Positions 38,837 to 47,972 of a stretch of 64,000 bases of DNA are shown piece after piece (the stretch's first letter is position 1; the number at the start of each line of letters is the position of its first letter). The stretch is from Gammaproteobacteria bacterium. Its GTDB lineage: Bacteria > Pseudomonadota > Gammaproteobacteria > Arenicellales > UBA868. Position numbers and translations under genes: made by a program. Under the pieces are notes generated by a model that was not told the origin of the DNA, searched no databases, and saw nothing but the letters and a program-made list of their open reading frames with translations. Location of the stretch: assembly GCA_022451485.1 (NCBI GenBank), contig JAKUQS010000011.1, positions 1-64,000 of the forward strand, given 5' to 3'.

Positions 38837-39832
38837 ATGGTCAATACGATGCGTGCAGTGATTCTGAAATCGCATGGGCCTGCCGAGGGATTGGTCTTGG
38901 GGACAAGTCCGCTGCCAGAGGTCGGTCCAGAGCAAGTGCTGATAAAGGTTCGGGCGGCGTCGGTCAATCGGCCAGACATTATGCAGCGTGAGGGCAATTA
39001 CCCGCCGCCGCCGGGCGAGTCCGAGATCCTCGGTCTGGAAGTTGCGGGGACTGTGGCGCCGGTGGGTAAAGAGGTCACTAACTGGCGCGTCGGTGATCGT
39101 GTGATGGCGCTTATTGGTGGGGGTGGTTATGCAGAGTATGCGTTAGCACATGCGGGCCACATGATGCATATCCCGGCCGTCCTCGATTTCCATCAAGCAG
39201 CCTGTGTCTGTGAAACCTATATTACAGCTTATCTCAATCTTTTTATGCTCGGAGGATTGAGCGCAGGGCAGTTCGCACTCGTGCACGGTGGGGGTGGGGG
39301 AGTGACAACTGCAGCGATTCAATTGTCTCAAGTGTTAATCGACGAGCCAAGACTCATTGTGACGGCATCAACAGGAAAAGTAGAGCGAGTACGAGCGCAA
39401 GGGGTTTTACATGTCGTTGATTATCAGACCACTGATTTTGTTGATGCAGTTCATGAGATTACGGACGGACGCGGCGTTGACCTGATACTTGACCACATTG
39501 GCGCCGACTATTTGAGTCGAAATATGCGGGCGTTGGCGGTCAGTGGCAAAATGGTGTTGATTGGTGTCATGGGAGGCGTGAAAGCTGAACTTCATTTGGC
39601 ACAGCTGTTGGTTAAACGACAGCAGATTTTGGGTTCGGTATTAAGACCGCGGCCGATCCCCGAAAAAGCGAGAATCATCAGTATGTTTGCTGCTGCGGTA
39701 TTACCGCACTTTGCACAAGGCAATATGGTTCCATTGATCCATAGTGTTTTTCCACTGGCTGAGGCTGCGGAGGCTCACCGTTTGATGGAATCAAGCGGTC
39801 ACTTCGGTAAGATCGTGCTCGACATCGATTAA
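38837..39832 (+). CDS. Zinc-independent NAD(P)H:quinone oxidoreductase (PIG3/QOR family)
   Basis: MDR-superfamily reductase of 331 residues. The N-terminal catalytic fold has VRAASVNRPDIMQREGNYPP and GLEVAGTVAPVG; the NADPH-binding fold has ALVHGGGGGVTTAAIQL, where GGGGGV stands in for the usual GxGxxG loop; the C-terminus has HFGKIVLDID. There are no structural zinc cysteines, which fits the quinone oxidoreductase branch. GGAG lies seven bases before ATG 38837. Confidence 0.9.
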   Translation: MVNTMRAVILKSHGPAEGLVLGTSPLPEVGPEQVLIKVRAASVNRPDIMQREGNYPPPPGESEILGLEVAGTVAPVGKEVTNWRVGDRVMALIGGGGYAEYALAHAGHMMHIPAVLDFHQAACVCETYITAYLNLFMLGGLSAGQFALVHGGGGGVTTAAIQLSQVLIDEPRLIVTASTGKVERVRAQGVLHVVDYQTTDFVDAVHEITDGRGVDLILDHIGADYLSRNMRALAVSGKMVLIGVMGGVKAELHLAQLLVKRQQILGSVLRPRPIPEKARIISMFAAAVLPHFAQGNMVPLIHSVFPLAEAAEAHRLMESSGHFGKIVLDID

Positions 39833-40063
39833 TCTTTTTTGACCGCTTTACTGGGTGTTCATGCTCGCGCTACATTATTTATCAGGTACTCAGACAAGAG
39901 GCCGTGGGAGTGCCTTATGCTGGACTATGTGTTGACCGGTGGAATGAAGATATCACTGGATGGATGAATGCTGGCCATTCAATGAATTTGTAGATATGTC
40001 TTCTTCGACTTCCAGTCGTCAAGTTCAGAACACTGTGCGTATTAAGAAAGGAGGATTTAACAG
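39833..40063. other. Upstream region of the tctCBA genes
   Basis: About 230 bp with no gene. AAAGGAGG at 40047-40054 is a strong Shine-Dalgarno sequence for tctC. No copy of the GntR-type operator found at 43232 was seen here. Confidence 0.5.
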
Positions 40064-41044
40064 ATGAAACATTTAAAAAGTTTTGTGTTGTTGCCAGGAG
40101 TTATTTTGACCGCATTGCTCGCATTGGTATTGTCCGGTGCTGCACAGGCGGGCTGGGAGCCAAAGAAGCCCGTTGACTTTGTCATCATGGCCGGTAAGGG
40201 TGGTGGTGCTGACAAGATGGCCCGCCTAATGCAGAGCGTCATTGAAAAACACGGTCTGGCGTCGAAGCCATTCGTGCCTGTAAATAAGCCCGGTGGTTCC
40301 GGTGCCGAGGCATTGATTCACCTAAAGGGAAAGCAAGGGGATAACCACACCATCATGGTGACGCTCAACAGTTTTTATACGACGCCGTTGCGTCAACCCA
40401 AGTTGGGCGTAGACATTACGACTTTTGCTCCGATAGGTCGCATGGCCGAGGATACCTTTCTGTTATGGGTAAACGTGGATTCGGGTATCAAGAATGTTCA
40501 GGAGTTCGTTAAGGCAGCTAAAGCCGCGGGTAACAAGTGGCTCATGGCGGGGACGGGCAAGGGACAGGAAGATCAATTATTGACCGCATTCCTTAATCGG
40601 GCATATGGCCTGGATATCAAGTACATACCTTTCAAAGGTGGTGGTCGAGTCGCTAAAGAACTTGCTGGAAATCACTGCAATTCCACTGTGAACAATCCGT
40701 CAGAGCAATTAGGCTTCTATAAAGCGGGCAAGACGCGTGCCTTGGCGGCCTTCACCGCAGAGCGTCTGCCGGTATTTCCCGATGCACCGACTTTTCGCGA
40801 ACTGGGCAAGGATTATGTCTACTTCATGCAACGCAGCGTAGTGGGTGCGCCGGGCATGAGTGCCGAGGCTGAAGCTTATTACCGCGGCGTCTTCAAGGCT
40901 GTTTATGAATCGGCCGAATGGCAGAAATACATGAAAAAGAAGAGTCTCCAGGGTGATTTTCTGACGGGAGCGGCGTTAAAAGACTACTGGGTCCGGGAAA
41001 AAGCCATTCACAAAGTCATACTGAAGGATATCGGTGAGATCTAG
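40064..41044 (+). CDS. TTT solute-binding protein TctC
   Basis: Periplasmic substrate-binding subunit of a tripartite tricarboxylate transporter. The 326 residues begin with a signal peptide (positive start, hydrophobic core LLPGVILTALLALVLSG, cleavage after AAQA). The mature part has WEPKKPVDFVIMAGKGGGAD, the VNKPGGSGAEAL loop that contacts the carboxylate in this family, and KYIPFKGGGRVAKELAGNH. Substrate class is dicarboxylates, tricarboxylates or other organic acids; the ligand is not predictable. tctB follows directly. Confidence 0.92.
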   Translation: MKHLKSFVLLPGVILTALLALVLSGAAQAGWEPKKPVDFVIMAGKGGGADKMARLMQSVIEKHGLASKPFVPVNKPGGSGAEALIHLKGKQGDNHTIMVTLNSFYTTPLRQPKLGVDITTFAPIGRMAEDTFLLWVNVDSGIKNVQEFVKAAKAAGNKWLMAGTGKGQEDQLLTAFLNRAYGLDIKYIPFKGGGRVAKELAGNHCNSTVNNPSEQLGFYKAGKTRALAAFTAERLPVFPDAPTFRELGKDYVYFMQRSVVGAPGMSAEAEAYYRGVFKAVYESAEWQKYMKKKSLQGDFLTGAALKDYWVREKAIHKVILKDIGEI

Positions 41045-41086
41045 TTGGCCAGCGTTGTTTGGGTAGGAAAGGCGGGATACAGCGTT

Positions 41087-41584
41087 ATGCGCAGAGCCGA
41101 GTTGTTGATGGCGTTGGTGCTCGCGTTGCTGTCTGTCTATTTGATGTGGAAAAGTTGGGAACTCCCCATCGGCTGGATTCCTGATGAAGGACCCGGCGGT
41201 GGGGCGTTCCCCTTCTGGCTTTCTGTTGGCATGTTGGGATCGTGCATCTGGATAGTCGTTCGTTGGGTTCTCCGATCAAGTCCCCTGTCACACTCCAAAG
41301 CGCCATATATGACTGGTGATGTGGCCGTCACATTTGCCGCGGTGGCAGGATCGCTGACTGTAATGCTCGGGGCTATTCACTTTATCGGTATGTATTTTTC
41401 GATCCCCTTGTTTTTGATGTTTTATCTTCGATTGATGGGTCGTCATGGTTGGTTGAGTTCGCTCTGCATCGCCCTGGTAACACCTGTGGTTACGTTTTTC
41501 TTTTTCGAGGTCGCGCTTCGAATCACTTTGCCTAAAGGTTGGACTGAGCCGCTTTTTTATCCGCTTTATGACTGGTTCTTCTAG
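41087..41584 (+). CDS. TTT small membrane subunit TctB
   Basis: Four-helix small permease subunit, 165 residues from ATG 41087 (MRRAELLMALVLALLSVYLM). The frame is open upstream to a TTG at 41045, adjacent to the tctC stop. Hydrophobic helices lie near the start and around residues 85-140. Position between tctC and tctA is diagnostic. Confidence 0.85.
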   Translation: MRRAELLMALVLALLSVYLMWKSWELPIGWIPDEGPGGGAFPFWLSVGMLGSCIWIVVRWVLRSSPLSHSKAPYMTGDVAVTFAAVAGSLTVMLGAIHFIGMYFSIPLFLMFYLRLMGRHGWLSSLCIALVTPVVTFFFFEVALRITLPKGWTEPLFYPLYDWFF

Positions 41585-41606
41585 CGTGGGAAAGGAGCTG
41601 ATGGCA

Positions 41607-41645
41607 ATGCGTGGTAGTGAAAAAGGATATCTGTCATATGCTTGA
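41607..41645 (+). CDS. Possible leader mini-ORF overlapping the tctA start
   Basis: A 12-codon frame (MRGSEKGYLSYA) starts nine bases after a strong AAAGGAG (41591-41597); an in-frame ATG at 41601 adds two codons. Its TGA (41643-41645) lies just inside tctA, whose ATG is at 41638. Translation of it could couple tctB and tctA expression. The short length makes chance a real possibility. Confidence 0.3.
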   Translation: MRGSEKGYLSYA

Positions 41646-43155
41646 ATTGCTGGCACAAGGTTTCGACATCGCATTCCAACCGCTGAACATTGGATTGGTC
41701 ATTGCGGGTTGCTCCTTAGGGTTATTTATCGGAGCTATGCCGGGCTTAGGTTCAGTTAATGGTGTTGCTATTTTATTGCCAATGACGTTTCTTGTCCCGC
41801 CAACCGGGGCAATTATTTTTCTGGCGGCAATTTATTACGGTGCCATGTATGGCGGTGCAATCAGCTCCATCATGCTCGGTATACCGGGCGCATCGACAGC
41901 GGTGGCTACGACTTTTGATGGTCGGCCGCTGGCCCGTAAGGGTGAGGCCGATCGGGCTCTGATAGTGGCTGCGGGTGCATCATTCATAGGCGGCACGATT
42001 TCAGTGGTGTTGTTCACATTGTTTGCACCACCACTGGCAGAGGTCGCGCTTGCGTTTGGTGCTGCTGAGGAATTTGCCTTGATGATGCTGGCCTTTGCGA
42101 CTTTCATTGGTCTGGGCGGCGACGATATTCCTAAAACTTTATTCTCAATTTGTATTGGCCTTGTTTTGAGTGCTGTCGGCCTTGACATTATCAGTGGCCA
42201 GCCACGGTTGGTCTTTGGCGATCTACCAGGATTCATGCACGGGATTCATTTTCTTGTTCTCGCCATAGGTATCTACGGTATTGGCGAGATGTTGTGGACT
42301 ATCGAAAGTACGCGGGGCGAAGTAACGGTCTCGCAGGCAGATATTACGGTAAGACGCGTACTAAACAATCTTAAGGATCTGCTACGGACGATAAAGACCG
42401 TCGTCATGGGATCCTTACTTGGTTATTTTGTTGGCATTTTGCCAGCCGCTGGAGCGACGCCGGGTGCGATCATGGCTTACGGGGTAGCTAAAACTATCTC
42501 AAAAGATCCCGATTCTTTCGGCAAAGGAAGTGTTGAAGGGGTGGTTGCCCCAGAGTCGGCGAATAATGCAGCCAGCACGGGATCAATGCTGCCCATGCTG
42601 ACGTTAGGTATTCCTGGTTCTCCGACAACAGCGATCCAGTTCAGGGGAATGGTGATCTGGGGATTGGAGCCTGGACCGATGCTGTTTGTGGAACACGAGA
42701 ATTTTGTGTGGGGACTGATTGCCAGTTTGTACGTCGCGAATTTGTTTGCGGTTTTGATCAACTTGGCATTTATTCCGGCATTTGTTGCAGTACTCAGAAT
42801 GCCATTCACGATTCTGGCACCGATTATCTTCGTCTTATGTGTTGTTGGGGGCTATGTGCCAACACAGGATATGCACGACGTGTGGTTAATCCTGATATTT
42901 GGGGTAGTCGGTTATCTGATGCGCAAACTGGACTATCCCATGGCGCCTGCCGTGCTGGCTATTGTTCTCGGTCCTCTGGCCGAGACCTCGATGCGTCAGG
43001 CGCTATTGATGAGCGACGGTAGTTTCGCCATCTTTTTCAATCGGCCGATCGCCTCACCCATCATGATCATTGCCCTGTTGCTATTGGCCATACCGTTATT
43101 CAATGCGCTTCGCAAACGGCTGTGGCGGTCGCGGTCACCTGAAGGCCTTCGCTGA
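41638..43155 (+). CDS. TTT large permease subunit TctA
   Basis: Large membrane subunit (505 residues, about 11-12 helices) that forms the sodium- or proton-coupled transport path. It has the repeat motifs GLFIGAMPGLGSVNGVAIL near the N-terminus and GYFVGILPAAGATPGAIMAY in the second half, and GVVAPESANNAASTGSMLPM, all TctA signatures. ATG 41638 has AAGGAT ten bases upstream; a GTG at 41611 is less likely. Confidence 0.93.
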   Translation: MLELLAQGFDIAFQPLNIGLVIAGCSLGLFIGAMPGLGSVNGVAILLPMTFLVPPTGAIIFLAAIYYGAMYGGAISSIMLGIPGASTAVATTFDGRPLARKGEADRALIVAAGASFIGGTISVVLFTLFAPPLAEVALAFGAAEEFALMMLAFATFIGLGGDDIPKTLFSICIGLVLSAVGLDIISGQPRLVFGDLPGFMHGIHFLVLAIGIYGIGEMLWTIESTRGEVTVSQADITVRRVLNNLKDLLRTIKTVVMGSLLGYFVGILPAAGATPGAIMAYGVAKTISKDPDSFGKGSVEGVVAPESANNAASTGSMLPMLTLGIPGSPTTAIQFRGMVIWGLEPGPMLFVEHENFVWGLIASLYVANLFAVLINLAFIPAFVAVLRMPFTILAPIIFVLCVVGGYVPTQDMHDVWLILIFGVVGYLMRKLDYPMAPAVLAIVLGPLAETSMRQALLMSDGSFAIFFNRPIASPIMIIALLLLAIPLFNALRKRLWRSRSPEGLR

Positions 43156-43231
43156 TACTGAGAGTGCGGCGGTGGTGGGGAGCGAAGTGGGGAAGATCAA
43201 TTCAGAGCGGCAATCGCAATTAGCCGCGGCG

Positions 43232-43248
43232 TGGTATACCATATACCA
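43232..43248. promoter_or_regulatory. Inverted-repeat operator for the GntR regulator
   Basis: TGGTATA-CCA-TATACCA is a perfect inverted repeat and contains the perfect palindrome TGGTATACCA (43232-43241). This agrees with the TNGTNNNACNA-type sites bound by FCD-class GntR regulators. It lies 20 bp upstream of the regulator's ATG, so autoregulation is likely. I did not see a second copy upstream of tctC or the lyase gene. Confidence 0.65.
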
Positions 43249-43268
43249 ATGACAGGATATTTTCGCTG

Positions 43269-43955
43269 ATGGCCAACGTCAAACTCAAGCCAATCAAGAC
43301 TGAACCGGTATTAAAGGACAAGGTCTATTCGGCATTGAAAAAGGCCATTATGTCGATGGATATCTATGCCAACGAAGAATCGGCTCGGCTCGATGAACGA
43401 CGCTTGGCCGAAGAACTCAAGGTTAGTCGTACCCCCATTCGGGAAGCATTAGCATCACTGGCGCAGGAAGGATTGGTAGAGATCGTGCCCAGAAAGGGCG
43501 CCTTTGTGGTGCGTAAGCGAAAACAAGACATTATTGACATGATTCATGTCTGGGCCGCGGTGGAAAGTATGGCCGCGCGCCTTGCGACCGAACGTGCGAG
43601 CGATGAGGAAATTAGTCGACTGCGTGATCTTTTCACCACATTTGATCAGTCCGAGGCAGTGCATGCCAATATCGATGAGTATTCCGATACCAACATTGCA
43701 TTCCATCAAGCCATCGTTAATCTCGCAGATTGTGAACTGATTCGTGATATCGCTGAAGGTCTCTTTATTCACATGCGTGCTATTCGTGTTCGCACCATCA
43801 GAGAACGCAACCGTATGGAAAAGTCGATCATTGATCACCTGCGGATTATTGAAGCCATCGAACAGCGACAGACTGTCGTAGCGGAGCAGTTGGTGCGTGA
43901 TCACGCGCTCAAACTGGCTACCCATGTTGACGCATACGTTGATTATTTAGACTAA
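43269..43955 (+). CDS. GntR-family regulator, FCD subfamily
   Basis: Ligand-responsive DNA-binding regulator of 228 residues. The winged-helix domain spans about 15-80 (LDERRLAEELKVSRTPIREA, then EGLVEIVPRKGAFV). The all-helical FCD ligand domain follows, with the metal-site type residues in the region of DTNIAFHQAIVNLADC and a C-terminal VRDHALKLATHV His. It lies between the transporter and the CoA-lyase genes, so it probably senses a pathway acid. Confidence 0.92.
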   Translation: MANVKLKPIKTEPVLKDKVYSALKKAIMSMDIYANEESARLDERRLAEELKVSRTPIREALASLAQEGLVEIVPRKGAFVVRKRKQDIIDMIHVWAAVESMAARLATERASDEEISRLRDLFTTFDQSEAVHANIDEYSDTNIAFHQAIVNLADCELIRDIAEGLFIHMRAIRVRTIRERNRMEKSIIDHLRIIEAIEQRQTVVAEQLVRDHALKLATHVDAYVDYLD

Positions 43956-43997
43956 ATTAAAATGGGAAAGGCCTGCAAGGGAGGGGAGAAGAAAATA

Positions 43998-45746
43998 ATG
44001 ACTAGCGCAAAGAACCAAGTAACTTCTGATACCGCACAGGACACCTTGGCACAAAAGAGTGAATCGGCAGACCTCATTTCCGGAGGGGGCCTGGTTGCCA
44101 AGGCGCTGAAAGCCGAGGGTGTGGATACCATCTTTACTCTTTGTGGCGGACATATTATCGACATTTATGACGGTTGTATTGACGAAGGTATTCGCATCGT
44201 TGATGTGCGTCATGAACAGGTTGCTGCGCATGCGGCCGACGCTTATGCACGCCAAACGGGTCGGTTGGGCTGTGTCGTAACGACGGCTGGGCCGGGTTGC
44301 ACTAACGCAATGACGGGTATTGCGACTGCGTTTCGGTCTGAGAGCCCCGTCCTGCACATTGGCGGACAGGGTGCGTTGAATCAGCACAAGATGGGTTCTC
44401 TACAGGATTTACCGCACGTTGACATGATGGCGCCGATTACAAAGTTCGCGGCAGGCGTGCGTTCGACGGAGCGGGTTGCCGACATGATCTCGATGGCAGC
44501 AAGAGAATGTTTTTCTGGTGCGCCAGGGCCGGCGTACCTCGAGATTCCCCGCGATACGCTGGACCGAGAGGTAGAGTTAAGTAAGGTCGTGTTGCCCGAA
44601 TCGGGGCGCTATCGCGGTTCCACTCGGTCAGTAGGGGACCCTGCTGACATAGAACGCCTGGCTGATATGCTGGTTGCCGCCAAGCGCCCTGCCATTTTGC
44701 TCGGCACTCAGGTTTGGAGCGGTCGTGCCCATGAGGAAGCGGTTAATCTGGTTCGACAGTTAAACGTTCCTGCTTATTTTAATGGTGCCGCGCGCGGTAT
44801 TTTACCGCCGGGCGATACGCATCATTTTCATCGCACTCGACGAGATGCATTTAATCAGGCTGATGTCATCATCATCGTTGGCACCCCCTTTGACTTTCGT
44901 ATGGGCTATGGGAAACGGTTGCGATCAGAGGCAACCGTGGTGCAGATCGATATGGATTACCGTACGGTGGGCAAGAATCGAGATGTGTCGTTAGGGTTGG
45001 TTGGGCACCCGGGCGCCATTTTGCACGCTGTATTGGAGGCGACAACGGGTCGCAAGGACAATGGAGCAAGTGCGCGCGAGGTGTGGCTAGACGAACTGCG
45101 CACGCTGGAAGCACAGAAAACAGAAAAACTGATGCCCCAGTTCCTTTCGGATAAAAGCCCAATCTCGCCCTATCGAGTCGCGTGGGAGTTAAACGAATTT
45201 CTGACTGAGGACACCGTCTATATTGGTGATGGCGGCGATGTTGTCACAATTAGCGCGCAGGCAGTGCAACCCCGTGCACCCGGTAATTGGATGGATCCCG
45301 GTGCTTTGGGGTCACTGGGCATTGGTACCGGGTTTGCTATGGCAACAAAATTGGTGCACCCCAATAAGGAAGTGCTCTGCTATTACGGCGATGGTTCTTT
45401 TGGTATGACCGCTTTTGATATGGAAACGGCCAACCGCTTTGATGCGCCTTACATCGCGGTGATCGGCAATAATTCGGCGATGAATCAAATTCGATTTGGG
45501 CAGATTACCAAGTACGGTGAGCAACGCGGTGGTGTTGGTAACTTGTTGGGTGATGTGCCCTTTTCAAAGTTTGCTGAGATGTTGGGTGGCTATGGAGAGG
45601 AAGTGACTGAGGCCCGTGAGATTGCTCCGGCACTGCAGCGGGCGCGTGAGGCGGTACGAAGCAGCGGAAAATCGGCTGTAATCAATGTCTGGGTTGATCC
45701 TAGGGAATATGCGCCAGGCACGAAGGCGCAAACAATGTACAAGTAG
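43998..45746 (+). CDS. ThDP-dependent 2-hydroxyacyl-CoA lyase / oxalyl-CoA decarboxylase-type enzyme
   Basis: Thiamine-diphosphate enzyme, 582 residues from ATG 43998, which has GGGGAG nine bases upstream. It has the catalytic Glu73 in DVRHEQVAAHAADAYAR, TTAGPGCTNAMTGIATA, and the ThDP-binding GDGSFG at about 464 with NN 26 residues later. Acetolactate synthases share this architecture, but the neighbouring Frc-type CoA-transferase and formyl-handling enzyme favour a lyase that makes or uses formyl-CoA (HACL/OXC branch). The N-terminal TLCGGHIIDIYDG differs from oxalyl-CoA decarboxylases (which have VVGIP), and the C-terminus ends in an extended tail (YAPGTKAQTMYK) that could fold over the active site. 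The exact substrate is inference. Confidence 0.8.
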   Translation: MTSAKNQVTSDTAQDTLAQKSESADLISGGGLVAKALKAEGVDTIFTLCGGHIIDIYDGCIDEGIRIVDVRHEQVAAHAADAYARQTGRLGCVVTTAGPGCTNAMTGIATAFRSESPVLHIGGQGALNQHKMGSLQDLPHVDMMAPITKFAAGVRSTERVADMISMAARECFSGAPGPAYLEIPRDTLDREVELSKVVLPESGRYRGSTRSVGDPADIERLADMLVAAKRPAILLGTQVWSGRAHEEAVNLVRQLNVPAYFNGAARGILPPGDTHHFHRTRRDAFNQADVIIIVGTPFDFRMGYGKRLRSEATVVQIDMDYRTVGKNRDVSLGLVGHPGAILHAVLEATTGRKDNGASAREVWLDELRTLEAQKTEKLMPQFLSDKSPISPYRVAWELNEFLTEDTVYIGDGGDVVTISAQAVQPRAPGNWMDPGALGSLGIGTGFAMATKLVHPNKEVLCYYGDGSFGMTAFDMETANRFDAPYIAVIGNNSAMNQIRFGQITKYGEQRGGVGNLLGDVPFSKFAEMLGGYGEEVTEAREIAPALQRAREAVRSSGKSAVINVWVDPREYAPGTKAQTMYK

Positions 45747-45783
45747 CTGTTAGGCATCGATCGATTACACACCGGAGTTAATG

Positions 45784-47028
45784 ATGAAAGCACTCGAAGG
45801 CGTTCGTATTCTGGACATGACCCACGTCCAGTCTGGACCGACGTGTACCCAACTGCTGGCTTGGTTTGGTGCTGATGTGATTAAGGTTGAACGTCCTGGT
45901 GTTGGAGATGCTACTCGAGGGCAGTTGCGAGACATACCTGATGTGGATAGCCTGTACTTCACTATGCTCAATCACAACAAACGAAGCATCACACTCAACA
46001 CTAAGAGTGTTGAAGGGAAAAATATATTCACCCGTTTGATAGAAGAATGCGATGTCATGGTGGAAAATTTCGCCCCTGGGGCGCTCGACCGAATGGGTTT
46101 CACCTGGGAAAGAATCCAAGAAATTAATCCCCGGATGATTTATGCCTCCGTTAAGGGCTTTGGACCAGGGCCGTACGAAGATTGCAAAGTTTATGAGAAT
46201 GTCGCGCAGTGCACAGGCGGAGGTGCCAGCACCACCGGATTTGACGGCGGGCCGCCTACGGTCACTGGTGCACAAATTGGTGATTCAGGAACTGGTTTGC
46301 ACTTGGCCCTTGGTATAGCCGCGGCATTATTTCAGCGTGTCACTAGCGGTCGTGGTCAGCGCGTCGAGTGCGCAATGCAAGATGGTGTATTAAATCTTTG
46401 CCGAGTTAAATTGCGCGACCAGCAACGTTTGGCGCATGGTCCGTTGACCGAGTACCCGCAGTATCCGAATGGCACTTTTGGCGAAGCAACGCCAAGAGCG
46501 GGCAATGCCTCTGGAGGCGGTCAGCCTGGGTGGGTTGTGAGGTGTAGGGGTTGGGAAACTGATCCTGATGCCTACACTTACGTTATTGCCCAGGCAGCGG
46601 CCTTCGAGGGTTTGGCGCGTACGATCGGTCATGAGGATTGGTTGGACGATCCGGAGTGGAATACACCTAAGGGACGGTTATCAAAACTCGAGAAAATGTT
46701 TGAGGAAATCGAAAAATGGACCATGACTAAATCTAAGTTTGAAGTCATGGAGATTCTAAATCCGCTGAATGTGCCGTGTGGGCCGGTGTTGTCGATGAAG
46801 GAATTGGCTGAAGAGGAATCGCTGCGAGCATCTGGCACCGTGGTCGAAATTGACCATCCAACCCGCGGCAAGTATGTGTCTGTGGGTAATCCGATCAAGC
46901 TGTCTGATTCGACCACAGCTGTGGAAAGATCCCCTTTGCTTGGGGAACACACGGACCAAATTCTGAGTGAGGTGTTGGGGATGGACAATGCTGATATCGA
47001 GGCGGCGCGCTCGGTAGGTGCGGTTTAG
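45784..47028 (+). CDS. Frc-type (family III) CoA-transferase
   Basis: Moves CoA between acids, in Frc from formyl-CoA to oxalate. The 414 residues align closely with E. coli YfdW and Oxalobacter Frc over their length: [40 protein letters not shown], the catalytic Asp167 in [23 protein letters not shown] and KGW-type WETDPDAY. Three pocket positions differ: Trp48 of Frc is Gln47, the Trp of TTGFWDGPP is Asp (TTGFDGGPP), and the glycine loop GGGG is SGGG. This argues against oxalate as the main acceptor. GGAG lies six bases before ATG 45784. Confidence 0.9.
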   Translation: MKALEGVRILDMTHVQSGPTCTQLLAWFGADVIKVERPGVGDATRGQLRDIPDVDSLYFTMLNHNKRSITLNTKSVEGKNIFTRLIEECDVMVENFAPGALDRMGFTWERIQEINPRMIYASVKGFGPGPYEDCKVYENVAQCTGGGASTTGFDGGPPTVTGAQIGDSGTGLHLALGIAAALFQRVTSGRGQRVECAMQDGVLNLCRVKLRDQQRLAHGPLTEYPQYPNGTFGEATPRAGNASGGGQPGWVVRCRGWETDPDAYTYVIAQAAAFEGLARTIGHEDWLDDPEWNTPKGRLSKLEKMFEEIEKWTMTKSKFEVMEILNPLNVPCGPVLSMKELAEEESLRASGTVVEIDHPTRGKYVSVGNPIKLSDSTTAVERSPLLGEHTDQILSEVLGMDNADIEAARSVGAV

Positions 47029-47051
47029 CCATTGCGGGAAAGGAGAGCGAC

Positions 47052-47972
47052 ATGCGTTTGATTGTTCATGGGCAGCAGGCGTTTGGCCAAGCGGTGCTGG
47101 AATCATTACTGGCACGACAGGAGGATGTGGTGGCGGTGTACTGCTCGCCAGATCGTGGGGAACGACAAGACCCCCTGAAGACATTTGCAGTTGAGAAGGG
47201 ATTGCCGGTGTATCAGCCAGTCTCTTATAAGGATTCGGCCGTGTGGGACGAGATGGCTGCGTTGAAGGCCGATCTATGCGTCATGGCTTATGTCACGCTG
47301 TTTGTTCCCGAGGACGCATTGAATACGCCACGCTTGGGATCCATTCAGTATCATCCATCCTTACTGCCGTTGCACAAGGGGCCGAGTTCGATTAACTGGC
47401 CCATTATTTTTGGTGAGAACAAGACGGGCCTTAGTATTTTCTGGCCGGATAATGGGTTGGATACGGGACCCATTCTGTTGCAGCGGGAGGTTGATATAGG
47501 TCCAGACGATACACTTGGAAGTCTGTATTTCAATCACTTGTTCCCCATGGGGGTAGAAGCCTTGGTGGAAGGTGTCGATCGTGTTCGCGATGGTACTGCT
47601 GAGAAAATTCCACAGAACCCTGAGGCGGGCACTTACGAAGGTTGGTGTCGAAAAGAAGACGTCGAGATTGACTGGACGCAGTCGGTCGACACGGTATACA
47701 ACCTCATTCGCGGTGCTAACCCACAGCCCGGCGCGTGGACAACCTATGACGATCAAGAGTTGGGAATTCTGGATTGTCGTAAAGCCGATGCCAACGGTGC
47801 ACCCGGGGAAGTGGTAGCGGTTCAGAGCGATAGCTTGGTTGTCGCGACGGCATCGGGCGGTCTCCAGATTGATCGATTACGCGCCCCTGACTTTGGCAAG
47901 ATTGATGCAGGCGAATTTGCCGCGCGAACTGAACTTGCCCCGGGCAGTGTATTTGGCAGGCAGATTAAGTGA
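47052..47972 (+). CDS. Stand-alone 10-formyltetrahydrofolate hydrolase/formyltransferase-type enzyme
   Basis: A 306-residue formyltransferase-fold protein resembling the N-terminal hydrolase domain of 10-formyl-THF dehydrogenase (ALDH1L) more than methionyl-tRNA formyltransferase. It shares SIQYHPSLLPLHKGPSSINW, GLSIFWPDNGLDTGPILLQ, FNHLFPMGVEALVEG and the C-terminal OB-fold. Catalytic His101 and Asp137 are present with the 36-residue spacing of ALDH1L (106/142). The third position, Asn in tRNA formyltransferases and Ile in ALDH1L, is Gln99 here. It probably takes the formyl unit made by the upstream lyase, either to formate or to or from folate. AGGAGAG precedes the ATG. Confidence 0.82.
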   Translation: MRLIVHGQQAFGQAVLESLLARQEDVVAVYCSPDRGERQDPLKTFAVEKGLPVYQPVSYKDSAVWDEMAALKADLCVMAYVTLFVPEDALNTPRLGSIQYHPSLLPLHKGPSSINWPIIFGENKTGLSIFWPDNGLDTGPILLQREVDIGPDDTLGSLYFNHLFPMGVEALVEGVDRVRDGTAEKIPQNPEAGTYEGWCRKEDVEIDWTQSVDTVYNLIRGANPQPGAWTTYDDQELGILDCRKADANGAPGEVVAVQSDSLVVATASGGLQIDRLRAPDFGKIDAGEFAARTELAPGSVFGRQIK

